DNA from: JBHAEC01 sp041855385
GTDB taxonomy: Bacteria > Bacillota > Negativicutes > Veillonellales > Veillonellaceae
NCBI GenBank assembly: GCA_041855385.1
Contig: JBHAEC010000063.1
Location: forward strand, 1 to 30,197
Direction of reading: 5' to 3'
DNA length: 30,197 nt
The translations under genes were made by a program, and so were the position numbers. Within the stretch, counting starts at the first letter, position 1, and each line of letters starts with the position of its first letter. Positions 7,913 through 16,900 of this stretch are shown here, one piece after another. The notes beneath the pieces were generated by a model that worked only from the letters and a program-made list of their open reading frames with translations, was not told where the DNA came from and ran no database searches.

Positions 7913-9067
7913 TTACTCCTTACTTTTTAATAGCGCTCGCGCTTTTTCTCGTGCCCACGCATCCATTTGAAGAAGCCCTTCTAAGGTAAAGCCTTCTTCT
8001 CCCGGCATTTCCGACAAGACAGTTTGTACAGCATCAAATATCTTGGGAAATTTTATTTTATTATCTAAGAAAGCATACACCGCTTCTTCGTTAACCGCAT
8101 TAAAAACCGCAGGAGCATAACCTCCTATACGGCCTACTTTAAAGGCGAGGGAAAGCGCGGGAAAATCATCATAACGAGGTGTAAAGAATTCTAACTTTCC
8201 AACCTCTTCCAAATTTAATCCTTTAGCAAAAAGAGGACGCCTCTTAGGATAAGTTAAAGCATATTGAATCGGCTCTCGCATATCCGGAGTCCCCATCTGT
8301 GCTAACACGGCTCCATCCTTCATAACAATCATGGAATGAACAATACTCTGAGGATGAACCACTACTTTTATATGGTCAAAATCAAATCCAAAAAGCCAGT
8401 GAGCCTCAATAACCTCCAGGCCCTTATTAAACAATGTAGCCGAATCGATGGTTATCTTGCTGCCCATATTCCACGTTGGATGTTTTAAACAATCTGCTGC
8501 GGTAGCCTTCGCTATATCTTCCGTCGCCCAACTCCTTAGAGGCCCTCCTGACGCGGTAATAATGAGGTGATCCACATTTTCTCTTCTCTGTCCCTCCAAG
8601 CACTGAAAAATAGCGCTATGTTCACTATCTACCGGCAATAAACGCACATTATTCTTTTTGCATAGCTCCGTAATAAGAGGTCCTGCCGCGACCAACGTTT
8701 CCTTATTGGCTAAGGCAATATCTTTTCCCGCTTGGATAGCATGCACGGTGGGTTCTATCCCACAGGCTCCGACTAATGCGGTAAGAACTACCTCTGCCTT
8801 GGAGGAAGCGGCAATCTCATTGAGTCCTTCCTTTCCGCATAGTAATCGTGTTTTCCCCACATATCTTCTCTTTAATATCTTATAAGATTCTTCATCTGCC
8901 ACACAGGCTGAAGAAGGGGAGAACTCTTTTATTTGCGATTCTAAAAGATCTATACTTTTATTTGTGCTTAAAGAAGACACTCGAAAGCAGTCACCATACC
9001 GTCTTATCACATCTAACGTTTGTGTTCCGATAGAACCGGTACTGCCCAAAAGAGATATATATTTCAT
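7913..9067 (-). CDS. dxr: 1-deoxy-D-xylulose 5-phosphate reductoisomerase
   Basis: This is the NADPH- and metal-dependent enzyme making methylerythritol 4-phosphate, the first committed step of the MEP pathway, with 384 residues. The N-terminal nucleotide-binding loop is LLGSTGSIGTQTLDVI. Metal ligands lie in PVDSEHSAIFQ (Asp147, Glu149). The fosmidomycin/substrate loop region reads ITASGGPLR, with HPTWNMGSKITIDSATLF and KGLEVIEAHWLF following, then HPQSIVHSMI. It is the first of two MEP-pathway genes in this operon (with ispG). The gap to cdsA is 21 bases and contains a GAAGG ribosome binding site. Confidence 0.97.
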   Translation of the reverse strand: MKYISLLGSTGSIGTQTLDVIRRYGDCFRVSSLSTNKSIDLLESQIKEFSPSSACVADEESYKILKRRYVGKTRLLCGKEGLNEIAASSKAEVVLTALVGACGIEPTVHAIQAGKDIALANKETLVAAGPLITELCKKNNVRLLPVDSEHSAIFQCLEGQRRENVDHLIITASGGPLRSWATEDIAKATAADCLKHPTWNMGSKITIDSATLFNKGLEVIEAHWLFGFDFDHIKVVVHPQSIVHSMIVMKDGAVLAQMGTPDMREPIQYALTYPKRRPLFAKGLNLEEVGKLEFFTPRYDDFPALSLAFKVGRIGGYAPAVFNAVNEEAVYAFLDNKIKFPKIFDAVQTVLSEMPGEEGFTLEGLLQMDAWAREKARALLKSKE

Positions 9068-9088
9068 AACTTGATAAAACCTTCACAT

Positions 9089-9907
9089 CTAAATATATAA
9101 GAGATATACAAAAATCAGGGGTGCCGAGAACAGTAAGCTATCAAACCGGTCTAGGACACCACCGTGTCCCGGCAACAATACACCCGAATCCTTTATATTG
9201 CAATTTCGCTTCATCTTTGACTCAAATAAGTCCCCCAAAGGAGCAATGACGCCTATTAAAATCCCAATAACAGCTCCCGTATAAACATCTATATTCATAG
9301 TTAGCGCATAAACCGTTCCAACTAATACACATCCTACAAAGCCGCCCACAAAGCCCTCCAAGGTTTTTTTAGGGCTAATATGCGGGCAAATGTGCCGTTT
9401 GCCCCAAAAATATCCTGCAAAGTAAGCAAAAGTGTCACTTGCCCATGTGCAGAGTAAAATCATCCAAATAAAAATTACACCCGTGTTAGGGGTAATATCA
9501 ACGGATCTTACCAGTTCATAAAAGGAATTGCTGCGCATAACAATAAGGGCAACAAAACCGGCCTGTACATAAAAAAAACCCAAAATAGAATGTGCTACCG
9601 TCGATAAGTTAACTTGGTTTTGATCAAAAATATACCATAACCCCAGTACTATAATACCGAGAATGGCTGCAAAAAGAGATAGGGTATAAGCTCCGGTTGA
9701 TATTCCGAGCATGACGAGAAAGATAAAAAAATACCCCCAAAAGCGAGCCACCGGTACGTGAACCCGTCCAAGCATATTCGCATATTCACGCCATCCGAGC
9801 AAGGCCAAGATCGTTAGCAGTGCATTAAATACATAGCCACCATAGGTGATGGCAAAGACAGCAATCAAAAACCCTATACAAGCTGTAATTATGCGAGTTT
9901 TAAGCAT
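9089..9907 (-). CDS. cdsA: Phosphatidate cytidylyltransferase (CDP-diglyceride synthase)
   Basis: This integral membrane enzyme of 272 residues makes CDP-diacylglycerol from phosphatidate and CTP, the branch point of phospholipid synthesis. Hydrophobic segments run through most of the protein. The C-terminal family signature is complete: SKMKRNCNIKDSG followed by LPGHGGVLDRFDS, with the KD and HGGxxDRxD residues that bind metal and substrate. GAGGAG precedes the start, 6 bases after the uppS stop. The adjacency to uppS and dxr is conserved across bacteria. Confidence 0.96.
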   Translation of the reverse strand: MLKTRIITACIGFLIAVFAITYGGYVFNALLTILALLGWREYANMLGRVHVPVARFWGYFFIFLVMLGISTGAYTLSLFAAILGIIVLGLWYIFDQNQVNLSTVAHSILGFFYVQAGFVALIVMRSNSFYELVRSVDITPNTGVIFIWMILLCTWASDTFAYFAGYFWGKRHICPHISPKKTLEGFVGGFVGCVLVGTVYALTMNIDVYTGAVIGILIGVIAPLGDLFESKMKRNCNIKDSGVLLPGHGGVLDRFDSLLFSAPLIFVYLLYI

Positions 9908-9913
9908 AAGCCA

Positions 9914-10681
9914 CTACTCCTCTAACAAACCACCAAATCGACGTTCCCGCTGTTGAAAATAATAAACCGCTTCTTTTAATGTATCTGCCGTAAATTCCGG
10001 CCAGTGCTTATCGGTAAACCAAAACTCAGCATAAGCCAATTGCCAAAGCAAAAAATTGCTAATACGAAAATCTCCGCTGGGGCGAATAAGTAAATCTACT
10101 TCACTGTACTCTCCCGTATATAAATACCGGCTAAACAGAGAGTCTGTGATTTCATTTTCCGCTATTTCACCGGACTGAGCTTTTTTGACCACTGTCCTTG
10201 TAGCACGGATAATTTCATCTCTTCCTCCGTAGTTAATCGCCAATTGTAAAACTAATCCGGAGTTACTTTCTGTCAAAGCCTCAGCCTCTTGAATTACATG
10301 TTGCAGTTCCTCCGATAGTCCTTTAATATATCCGATAAATCGAATGCGTACATTTTTTTCATGCATTTCTCTAATATTATTCAATAAGTATTCTTTAATA
10401 AGTCCCATCAGTAAAGATACTTCTTCTGCCGGCCTCTTCCAGTTTTCCGTCGAAAAACCATATACTGTTAACACCTTAATGGAAAGAGCATCTGCAGCCG
10501 AAACAATTTTTTTTAGCGTTTCCGCCCCTGCTCTATGTCCCATGCTTCGAGGCATACCGTGATTCTTCGCCCATCGCCCATTTCCATCCATAATTATGGC
10601 CACATGAAAAGGAATCTTCTCTACATCCAACTTAAATTCATTGCCGCTATTGTTTTTTTTACTTAATAAATTCTTCAACAT
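9914..10681 (-). CDS. uppS: Undecaprenyl diphosphate synthase (cis-prenyltransferase)
   Basis: This soluble enzyme of 255 residues elongates farnesyl-PP to the C55 carrier used for peptidoglycan and other wall polymers. After a variable 24-residue N-terminus, the catalytic motif reads HVAIIMDGNGRWAK (Asp32 as the catalytic acidic residue), then GHRAGAE and YGFSTENWKRP. The C-terminal substrate motif is LLIRPSGDFRISNFL and the family ending LAYAEFWFTDKHWPEF is intact. The start lies inside the preceding 90-aa gene (23-base overlap), with GAGG six bases before it, so the two are probably translationally coupled. Confidence 0.97.
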   Translation of the reverse strand: MLKNLLSKKNNSGNEFKLDVEKIPFHVAIIMDGNGRWAKNHGMPRSMGHRAGAETLKKIVSAADALSIKVLTVYGFSTENWKRPAEEVSLLMGLIKEYLLNNIREMHEKNVRIRFIGYIKGLSEELQHVIQEAEALTESNSGLVLQLAINYGGRDEIIRATRTVVKKAQSGEIAENEITDSLFSRYLYTGEYSEVDLLIRPSGDFRISNFLLWQLAYAEFWFTDKHWPEFTADTLKEAVYYFQQRERRFGGLLEE

Positions 10682-10931
10682 ACATTACCTCATTACAGTC
10701 AGCAAAGCCACTATTGATCATGGGATGAAGCAAAAACACCTCCACCTGCTTTTGCTGACTACTCACCTTTTCACAAATGCGTATACGATAAATATACCAT
10801 CTATCTTCCGCAACTTTAAAAAAGCGATTATATGATTCTCCGTATTGAACGGTATAGGAAACCTTGGCCTCCCGCAGTTTGGGTTCTGCAAGTTGCCAAG
10901 GCAATCCCACCAAGTCTTGAATATCTTTCAT
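10659..10931 (-). CDS. Small protein of unknown function between frr and uppS
   Basis: This 90-residue protein has no signal peptide or membrane segment. I do not recognise the family. The N-terminal half (IQDLVGLPWQLAEPKLREA) resembles the turn-helix of a PASTA-like unit, where a GxxxxxAxxxL pattern is followed by a strand (VSYTVQYGES). This is only a weak resemblance, and no tandem copies are present. The rest is aromatic and basic strands (RWYIYRIRI) and an acidic end. Reality is supported by context: its ATG overlaps the frr stop (TAATG), its end overlaps the uppS start by 23 bases, and the frame uses codons like its neighbours. Translation coupling with RRF and UppS is likely. No function is assigned. 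Confidence 0.8.
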   Translation of the reverse strand: MKDIQDLVGLPWQLAEPKLREAKVSYTVQYGESYNRFFKVAEDRWYIYRIRICEKVSSQQKQVEVFLLHPMINSGFADCNEVMYVEEFIK

Positions 10932-11491
10932 TATACTTCTAAAACGTCTTTCTCTTTTTTTACTACCAATTCGTCTACTGCTTTAATTTTGCTATCTGTC
11001 AGCTTTTGAATTTTATCCTGTCCTTCTTTAGATACATCTTCCGTAATTACCTTAGCTTTTTCTTCTTTTTTTAGTGTATCATTGGCATCGCGGCGAATAT
11101 TTCGAATAGCCACTTTAGCTTCTTCCGCTTTTTTATGCACTACCTTTACAAGTTCCTTACGGCGTTCTTCTGTAAGTTGAGGAATTGCCAAGCGAATTAC
11201 CGTTCCGTCATTGTTAGGAGAAATTCCCAAATCAGAGGTAAGAATCGCTTTTTCAATAGCTCCGATCATGCTCTTCTCCCAAGGTTGAATCAAAATCAAA
11301 CGTGGCTCCGGTGCAGAAACATTGGCTACTTGATTTACCGGAGTAGGGGTTCCATAATAATCTACCTGAATCTGGTCGAGCAGTGCCGTGTTGGCACGAC
11401 CGGTACGAATAGAAGCAAGTTCTCGCTTTAATGCTTCAATAGCTTTATCCATACGAACTTCTTCATGAGACAATAATTCTTGAATTTCCAT
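10931..11491 (-). CDS. frr: Ribosome recycling factor
   Basis: Ribosome recycling factor acts with EF-G to split post-termination ribosomes. At 186 residues it matches the family's standard length. Recognisable pieces are the long-helix segment ALKRELASIRTGRANTALLD, the hinge and domain II region YYGTPTPVNQVANVSAPEPR, and the return helices ending VDELVVKKEKDVLEV. Its ATG overlaps the pyrH stop as TAATG, and its own stop overlaps the next ATG in the same way, so pyrH-frr-90aa are tightly coupled. The pyrH-frr pair is nearly universal in bacteria. Confidence 0.98.
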   Translation of the reverse strand: MEIQELLSHEEVRMDKAIEALKRELASIRTGRANTALLDQIQVDYYGTPTPVNQVANVSAPEPRLILIQPWEKSMIGAIEKAILTSDLGISPNNDGTVIRLAIPQLTEERRKELVKVVHKKAEEAKVAIRNIRRDANDTLKKEEKAKVITEDVSKEGQDKIQKLTDSKIKAVDELVVKKEKDVLEV

Positions 11492-12219
11492 TATGCTTCA
11501 CCTCTCACCACTGTACCAATTTTCTCGCCTTTTGCGGCACGAAGAATATTGCCAGCAATATCAATACTAAATACAATAATCGGAATATGATTATCCTTAC
11601 ATAAAGTAATGGCCGTTGCATCCATTACGCCAAGCTCGCGCTTGATAACTTCCATATAAGACAATTCATCAAACTTCTTAGCCTCCGGATTGGTTCTCGG
11701 ATCGGAATCATATACTCCGTCAGCAAACTTTTTTGCCATCAAAATAGCGTCCGCTTCAATTTCTGCAGCTCGCAAAGCGGATGTTGTATCAGTAGAAAAA
11801 TAAGGATTTCCGGTACCTGCCGCAAAAATTACTATACGCCCTTTTTCCAAGTGCCGAATAGCACGACGACGGATATACGGCTCTGCAACTTGTTGCATTT
11901 CGATAGCGGACTGAACACGCGTCGCAATTCCCGCATCCTCTAAAGCATCTTGCAAAGCAACGGCATTCATTACAGTAGCAAGCATTCCCATATAATCAGC
12001 TGAGGCCCGGTCCATTCCTTTAGCACTGCCCGCAAGGCCACGCCAAATGTTGCCGCCACCGACAACTATAGCCACTTCTAATCCGGCCTTAGCGACTTCA
12101 CAGATTTCCTTTGCAATCTTTTCCACTACCTTTGGGTCAATTCCATAGCCCAAGTCTCCGGCTAAAGCCTCTCCGCTTAACTTTAACACTACTCGCTTGA
12201 ATTTTCTGTTTTCCGTCAT
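11491..12219 (-). CDS. pyrH: UMP kinase
   Basis: This amino-acid-kinase-fold enzyme phosphorylates UMP to UDP and is typically hexameric, controlled by GTP and UTP. It has 242 residues from the ATG at 12219, which has GAGGAG seven bases upstream. A further ATG at 12234 is in frame but lies where the ribosome binding site should be. Motifs include VVLKLSGEALAG at the N-terminus, the glycine loop VVGGGNIWRG, MDRASADYMGMLATVMNA, and FAAGTGNPYFSTDTTSALRA for substrate binding. A strong hairpin terminator lies 25 bases upstream, so its expression depends on read-through from rpsB-tsf or on a promoter I did not identify with confidence. Confidence 0.97.
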   Translation of the reverse strand: MTENRKFKRVVLKLSGEALAGDLGYGIDPKVVEKIAKEICEVAKAGLEVAIVVGGGNIWRGLAGSAKGMDRASADYMGMLATVMNAVALQDALEDAGIATRVQSAIEMQQVAEPYIRRRAIRHLEKGRIVIFAAGTGNPYFSTDTTSALRAAEIEADAILMAKKFADGVYDSDPRTNPEAKKFDELSYMEVIKRELGVMDATAITLCKDNHIPIIVFSIDIAGNILRAAKGEKIGTVVRGEA

Positions 12220-12243
12220 AGTACCGCTCCTCATCTACATTAC

Positions 12244-12276
12244 AAAATAAGAGAACACATGGCCGTGTTCTCTTAT
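12244..12276 (-). terminator. Terminator or attenuator between tsf and pyrH
   Basis: On the minus strand ATAAGAGAACAC and GTGTTCTCTTAT form a perfect 12-bp stem with a 6-base loop, followed by TTTT (12244-12247). It begins 10 bases after the tsf stop and ends 25 bases before pyrH. It should end most rpsB-tsf transcripts and set how many reach pyrH. Confidence 0.75.
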
Positions 12277-12285
12277 CGTCATTCA

Positions 12286-12936
12286 TTATTGACCAACGGA
12301 GGCCATAACTTCTGCTACAAAATCATCGTTACGTTTTTCCAAACCTTCACCTAATTGATAGCGAACAAAACGACGAATGTTAATATTTTCACCAATTTTA
12401 GCAATGTTTTCATTGATAATCTGGGTAATTGTTTTGTCGCCATCCTTGATATAAGCTTGTTCCAACAGACAATTCTCTTTATAGAATTTTTCTAAACGGC
12501 CTTCAAGCATTTTTTCAACGATATTAGCCGGTTTTCCTTCATTTTGTGCTTGTTGACGCAATACTTCCTTTTCTCTTTCCAACACATCTTCCGGTACCTC
12601 TTCACGACGAAGATAGGTCGGATTAGCTGCTGCGATTTGCATCGCGATATCTTTAACTAAGTTTTGGAAATCTTCTGTCTTTGCTACGAAGTCTGTTTCA
12701 CAGTTTACTTCTACTAAAACGCCAATGCGTCCGCCACCATGAATATAAGAAGCAACCAGTCCTTCTGCCGCAATGCGCCCTGCTTTTTTTGCTGCCGCCG
12801 CCAGACCTTTTTCTCGAAGAAGGTCAATTGCTTTTTCAATATCACCATTGGTTTCAGCAAGTGCTTTTTTGCAGTCCATCATACCGGCACCGGTGATTTC
12901 ACGTAACTCTTTAACTAAGCTTGCGGTAATTTCCAT
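12286..12936 (-). CDS. tsf: Translation elongation factor Ts
   Basis: EF-Ts is the nucleotide exchange factor for EF-Tu. The start at 12936 has GGGAGG seven bases upstream; an in-frame ATG five codons earlier lies before that site. The N-terminal UBA-like domain reads ITASLVKELREITGAGMMDC then KKALAETNGDIEKAIDLLR. The core has the EF-Tu-contacting TDFVAK motif. At 216 residues it is clearly shorter than the E. coli and Bacillus proteins (about 283-293). The C-terminal core seems to be a single subdomain, as in other short-form EF-Ts proteins such as that of Thermus. It follows rpsB, with a promoter-like sequence and a strong hairpin in the gap. Confidence 0.97.
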   Translation of the reverse strand: MEITASLVKELREITGAGMMDCKKALAETNGDIEKAIDLLREKGLAAAAKKAGRIAAEGLVASYIHGGGRIGVLVEVNCETDFVAKTEDFQNLVKDIAMQIAAANPTYLRREEVPEDVLEREKEVLRQQAQNEGKPANIVEKMLEGRLEKFYKENCLLEQAYIKDGDKTITQIINENIAKIGENINIRRFVRYQLGEGLEKRNDDFVAEVMASVGQ

Positions 12937-12956
12937 TTTTAATCCTCCCATACATG

Positions 12957-12986
12957 AATTAAGGTAAGGCGAACCTTACCTTAATT
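12957..12986 (-). promoter_or_regulatory. Perfect 13-bp hairpin just upstream of the tsf ribosome binding site
   Basis: On the minus strand AATTAAGGTAAGG pairs perfectly with CCTTACCTTAATT around a TTCG loop, ending 7 bases before the tsf GGGAGG site. No T-run follows on the minus strand, so it is not a standard terminator for rpsB. Possible roles are RNase processing of the rpsB-tsf message, mRNA stabilisation or translation control. On the plus strand a T-rich stretch follows, but not an immediate T-run, and no plus-strand gene ends here. Confidence 0.55.
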
Positions 12987-13011
12987 GTATATTTCTTTTC
13001 TTATTTTTTCA

Positions 13012-13041
13012 ATTATATTATACATTTTGTTTGGAAAACAA
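13012..13041 (-). promoter_or_regulatory. Possible internal promoter for tsf
   Basis: In the rpsB-tsf gap the minus strand has TTGTTT (13036-13041), 18 bases, then TATAAT (13012-13017, perfect). A second overlapping TATAAT lies at 13017-13022. The region is AT-rich, so chance matches are easy, and a 7-bp AT-rich inverted repeat overlaps the -35. Confidence 0.35.
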
Positions 13042-13047
13042 AGAATG

Positions 13048-13773
13048 TTATTCTTCGTCGGCTGTTTCTTCTTCCCCTACTTCGAATTGCTCTCCCTGGC
13101 GTCCCTCTAGCACAGCATCCGCCATTTTAGACGCTAACAATTTAACTGCACGGATAGCATCGTCATTTGCAGGAATCGGATAATCGATTTCATCCGGATC
13201 ACAGTTGGTATCAACCGTTGCAATAATAGGAATACCAAGTTTCTTAGCCTCTGCCACGGCAATACGCTCTTTCTTAGGATCCACAATGAACAGTGCTCCT
13301 GGCATTGCCGGCATATCTTTTATACCGCCAAGATACTTTTCAAGTTTTTCCATTTCATGACGAAGTCCTAAAACCTCTTTCTTTGGCAACACTTCAAAAG
13401 TTCCGTCTTCTGCCATGGTTTCCAATTCTTTTAAACGTTTAATACGAGTAGCGATAGTGTTGAAATTCGTAAGCATACCGCCTAACCAACGCTCATTAAC
13501 ATAGAACATGTTGCAGCGTTCCGCCTCTTCCTTAACACTTTCTTGTGCTTGTTTCTTTGTTCCCACAAAGAGAATAACTTCACCCTCTTGTGCTACTTCG
13601 CGCATAAAATTGTACGCCTCTTCTACCTTTTTCACTGTTTTTTGAAGGTCGATAATGTAAATTCCGTTGCGCTCTGTGAAGATGTATTTTGCCATCTTAG
13701 GGTTCCATCTTCTTGTTTGGTGTCCAAAGTGAACACCTGCTTCTAATAATTGTTTCATTGATACTACGGCCAT
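13048..13773 (-). CDS. rpsB: Small ribosomal subunit protein uS2
   Basis: This 241-residue protein is the 30S S2 protein that binds late on the head of the subunit near S1 and the Shine-Dalgarno region. The N-terminus MAVVSMKQLLEAGVHFGHQT and the segments RRWNPKMAKYIF, FVGTKKQAQESV, VNERWLGGMLTN, LFIVDPKKERIAV and PIPANDDAIRA are diagnostic. The acidic tail (EEETADEE) is usual for the family. A perfect AGGAGGTG site lies before the ATG. It is the first gene of the rpsB-tsf unit and has its own promoter and about 90 bases of leader. Confidence 0.98.
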   Translation of the reverse strand: MAVVSMKQLLEAGVHFGHQTRRWNPKMAKYIFTERNGIYIIDLQKTVKKVEEAYNFMREVAQEGEVILFVGTKKQAQESVKEEAERCNMFYVNERWLGGMLTNFNTIATRIKRLKELETMAEDGTFEVLPKKEVLGLRHEMEKLEKYLGGIKDMPAMPGALFIVDPKKERIAVAEAKKLGIPIIATVDTNCDPDEIDYPIPANDDAIRAVKLLASKMADAVLEGRQGEQFEVGEEETADEE

Positions 13774-13867
13774 GTGGCACCTCCTGTTTTTACCTCCGCG
13801 TCTTCAACTCTCGGCACATCCCTAAAGACACAGAACCGAAATCCATACGCGTGTGTATTTTTCATAC
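13774..13867 (-). promoter_or_regulatory. 5' leader of rpsB, with a predicted stem
   Basis: This is the expected untranslated leader from the predicted start near 13867. On the minus strand GTGTCTT (13831-13825) can pair with AAGACGC (13804-13798) as a 7-bp stem with one G-T pair, enclosing a purine-rich 20-base loop. Two SD-like G-runs (GGAGGT near 13793-13798 and AGGAGGTG at the gene) follow. Autogenous control of rpsB by S2 is known in other bacteria; that this leader does the same is inference. Confidence 0.35.
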
Positions 13868-13873
13868 TGAGAT

Positions 13874-13903
13874 AGTATAGCACAACTCATACATTGATAG
13901 CAA
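13874..13903 (-). promoter_or_regulatory. Promoter of rpsB-tsf (sigma-A type, extended -10)
   Basis: On the minus strand TTGCTA (13898-13903), 18 bases, then TGC-TATACT (-10 hexamer 13874-13879) match the consensus 4 of 6 and 5 of 6, with the TGn extension directly before the -10. The -35 lies only 16 bases beyond the polC stop codon. Confidence 0.7.
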
Positions 13904-13919
13904 GTTTTCCTATCCCTAG

Positions 13920-16900
13920 TCAACCAAATAAACTCATCTGTTCGTCTTCCGGAAGATGGTCTAAATAGCCAAGTGCTATCATGTCGTCAATTATGGTTTG
14001 CGATATTTTGCATCGCCGCTGTAAGTCGGAAACAGATGTGAACATCTTTTTTTCACGCTCTTCCGCTATTTGCAAGGCTACTTTTTCGCCTAGCCCCGTA
14101 ACGGCAATAAACGGCGGTAACAGTTTTCCATCCAAAATCGTAAAATTCTTCGCATCCGATTTTTCTATACTTACAGGAGCAAATTCAAACCCTCGCAAAT
14201 ACATTTCCATTGCCACTTCGAGAACGCCTTGCATATCTTTATCTTTCTGCGTTGCCTTAAATCCCAGCTGCTCTATTCTCTTGTATTCCGTCTTCTGATT
14301 TTCCAGTCCGCCTATGATAATGGCACAATCAAACGCCTTGGCACGGATAGAAAAATAAGACGCATAAAAAGCCAGAGGATAATTAATTTTAAACCATGCG
14401 ATGCGAAAAGCCATCATAACATAAGCAACGGCATGCGCCTTTGGAAAGAGATAAGAAATTTTTAGGCACGAATCGATAAACCATGAAGGAATATTTTTTT
14501 CTTTCAACAGCTCCACATAGTTTGTGGTAGCCTCTCCCTGCTTATTCTTCTTTTCAATGCCCTTCCCTTTTCGCACATTTTCCATAATTGAAAAAGAAGT
14601 CAAAGGTTCTACCTGACGTTGAATAAGATAATTCATGATGTCATCACGTGTGGAAATAGCTTCACTGATGGTACAAATTCCTTCTTTAATTAGAGTTTGC
14701 GCATTATCCAGCCACACATTTGTTCCGTGAGAAAACCCGGAAATACGTACCAACTCGGAAAATGTCTTCGGTCTTGAATCTTCCAGCATGCGCCTTACAA
14801 AGCCCGTACCATATTCGGGCACACCAAGACTAGCTACCTTATCACCCATTAACTGCTCCGGTGTGAGACCTATCGCCTCTGTAGATGAAAAAAGACTGAG
14901 CGTTTCGGGATCATCAAAAGGAATCGTGCGAACATCTATCCCCGTTAAGTCCTCCAGCATACGAATAATAGTAGGATCATCATGCCCCAATATATCAAGT
15001 TTTGTCATACGCCCTTCAATAGAGTGATAGTCAAAGTGAGTAGTAATAATACCGCTTTCCTTTTTATTAGCCGGATACTGTACCGGAGTAAAATGATGCA
15101 CATCCATATCCCTGGGACAAACCATAATTCCCCCCGGATGTTGCCCTGTTGTATTTTTTACCTTGGTAACACCCTTTGCCAACTGCTCATAATAGCCTTG
15201 CCTACACTGTATCCCGTTAACTTCCGCAAATTTTTTTACGTATCCTACAGCCGTTTTATCTGCAATAGTACCAATTGTACCAGCTCGGAATACATTGTCT
15301 CTTCCAAAAAGTTCTTCCGTGTACTTATGTGCTCTAGGTTGATAATCACCCGAAAAATTCAAATCAATATCGGGTACCTTATCTCCGTCAAAACCCATGA
15401 ATATAGCGAACGGAATATCATGACCATCACTATTAAGGGCCTCACCGCAATGAGGACATTTTTTCCTCGGCAGGTCAAATCCTCCCGCATAAGAACCGTC
15501 CTCAAAAAATTCGCTATATTGACAAGAAGGACATACATAATGCGGGGGTAATGGGTTAACCTCCGTAATATCTGCCATAGTTGCCGCAAAAGAAGATCCT
15601 ACAGAGCCTCTGGACCCTACTAAATACCCCTCATCCAAAGATTTACGAACCAATTTATGGGCAATATAATATAACACCGCAAAACCATGACCGATAATGG
15701 ACTTAAGTTCATAATCCAACCGCTTTTGGACCAGATCGGGCAAAGGTGTGCCGTATATGCTCTCTGCTTTTTCATAGCACATACGCCTTAATTCATCTTC
15801 CGCACCTTCAATTTTCGGGGAATAAGTCCCATCGGGAACGGGACGCAATGTCTCTATACTATCATTTATATTCCTAGTGTTCCTTACTACAACCTCGTAA
15901 GCCTTTTCTTCTCCCAAATAGGAGAATTCCTCCAGCATTTCTTCTGTGGTACGCAAATACAAGTCCGGCTGATGTTTTGCATCGGAAAATCCGCTGGCAG
16001 TGAGCATTATTTCCCTATAAATCTTATCCTCAGGATGAAGAAAGTGAACGTCACAAGTCGCCACCACCGGTATTTTCAATTCTTCTCCGAGCGCAACTAT
16101 ACGCTTATTAATATCCCGTAATCCTTCCTCATCTTCTATCAATCCGTTGCGAACCAAGAAAAAATTATTCGTAATGGGCTGAATTTCTAAATAGTCATAG
16201 AACGAGGCGATTTCCCTAATTCGTTCTTCTGATTCTCCTCTCACAATAGCACGCATAAGTTCGCCCGCTTCACAGGCCGATCCTATAATTAATCCTTCTC
16301 TATATTCTTCAATGATTGTTCTCGGCATGCGAGGGCGCCTTTTATAATAATTCAAATGAGACAATGTAATAAGTTTGTATAAGTTTCGAAGCCCCTGCAT
16401 GTTTTTAGCCAACAAAATGATATGGTATCTTCGGTCTGAATCAGGGGTATCAATCAAATACGCTTCCACACCATAAATTATCTTTACACCTTTTTCAGTA
16501 GCAAAAGCTTGTGCCTCGGGAAATGCTTGAACGACACCATGATCAGTAATCGCCACTGCCGGATGCCCCCACTCTTTAATGGTCGAAATCAGCTCCTTTA
16601 CCGATACTAAAGCATCCTTGTCGCTCATTTTCGTATGAAGATGAAGTTCAACCCTTGAGTCTTTTCGCTCTTCTGTCCTTTTTTTGGATGCAGGCACTTC
16701 TTTCATAGAGGTGATATAGATCATCAAGTCTCTCTCATAATTATCAAATTCCAGGTTCCCCTTTACCTTCACCTTAATATTGCTCTTAATTTTAGACAGA
16801 AAACCGTCTGCATCTTCTTCCTTTTTGTAAAATTGTTTAAACTTTATACTGTTCGTTTTATCAATGATGGATCCGCTAACCAATGTCGTATTGGCAAAAA

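Noticed and set aside
12957..13010. Plus-strand intrinsic terminator in the rpsB-tsf gap
   Set aside because: The stem is followed by a T-rich stretch on the plus strand, but not an immediate T-run, and no plus-strand gene ends there.
14982..15551. 189-aa plus-strand open frame inside polC
   Set aside because: It is antisense to conserved PolC palm and PHP coding sequence and its product has no domain-like pattern; it is a shadow frame.
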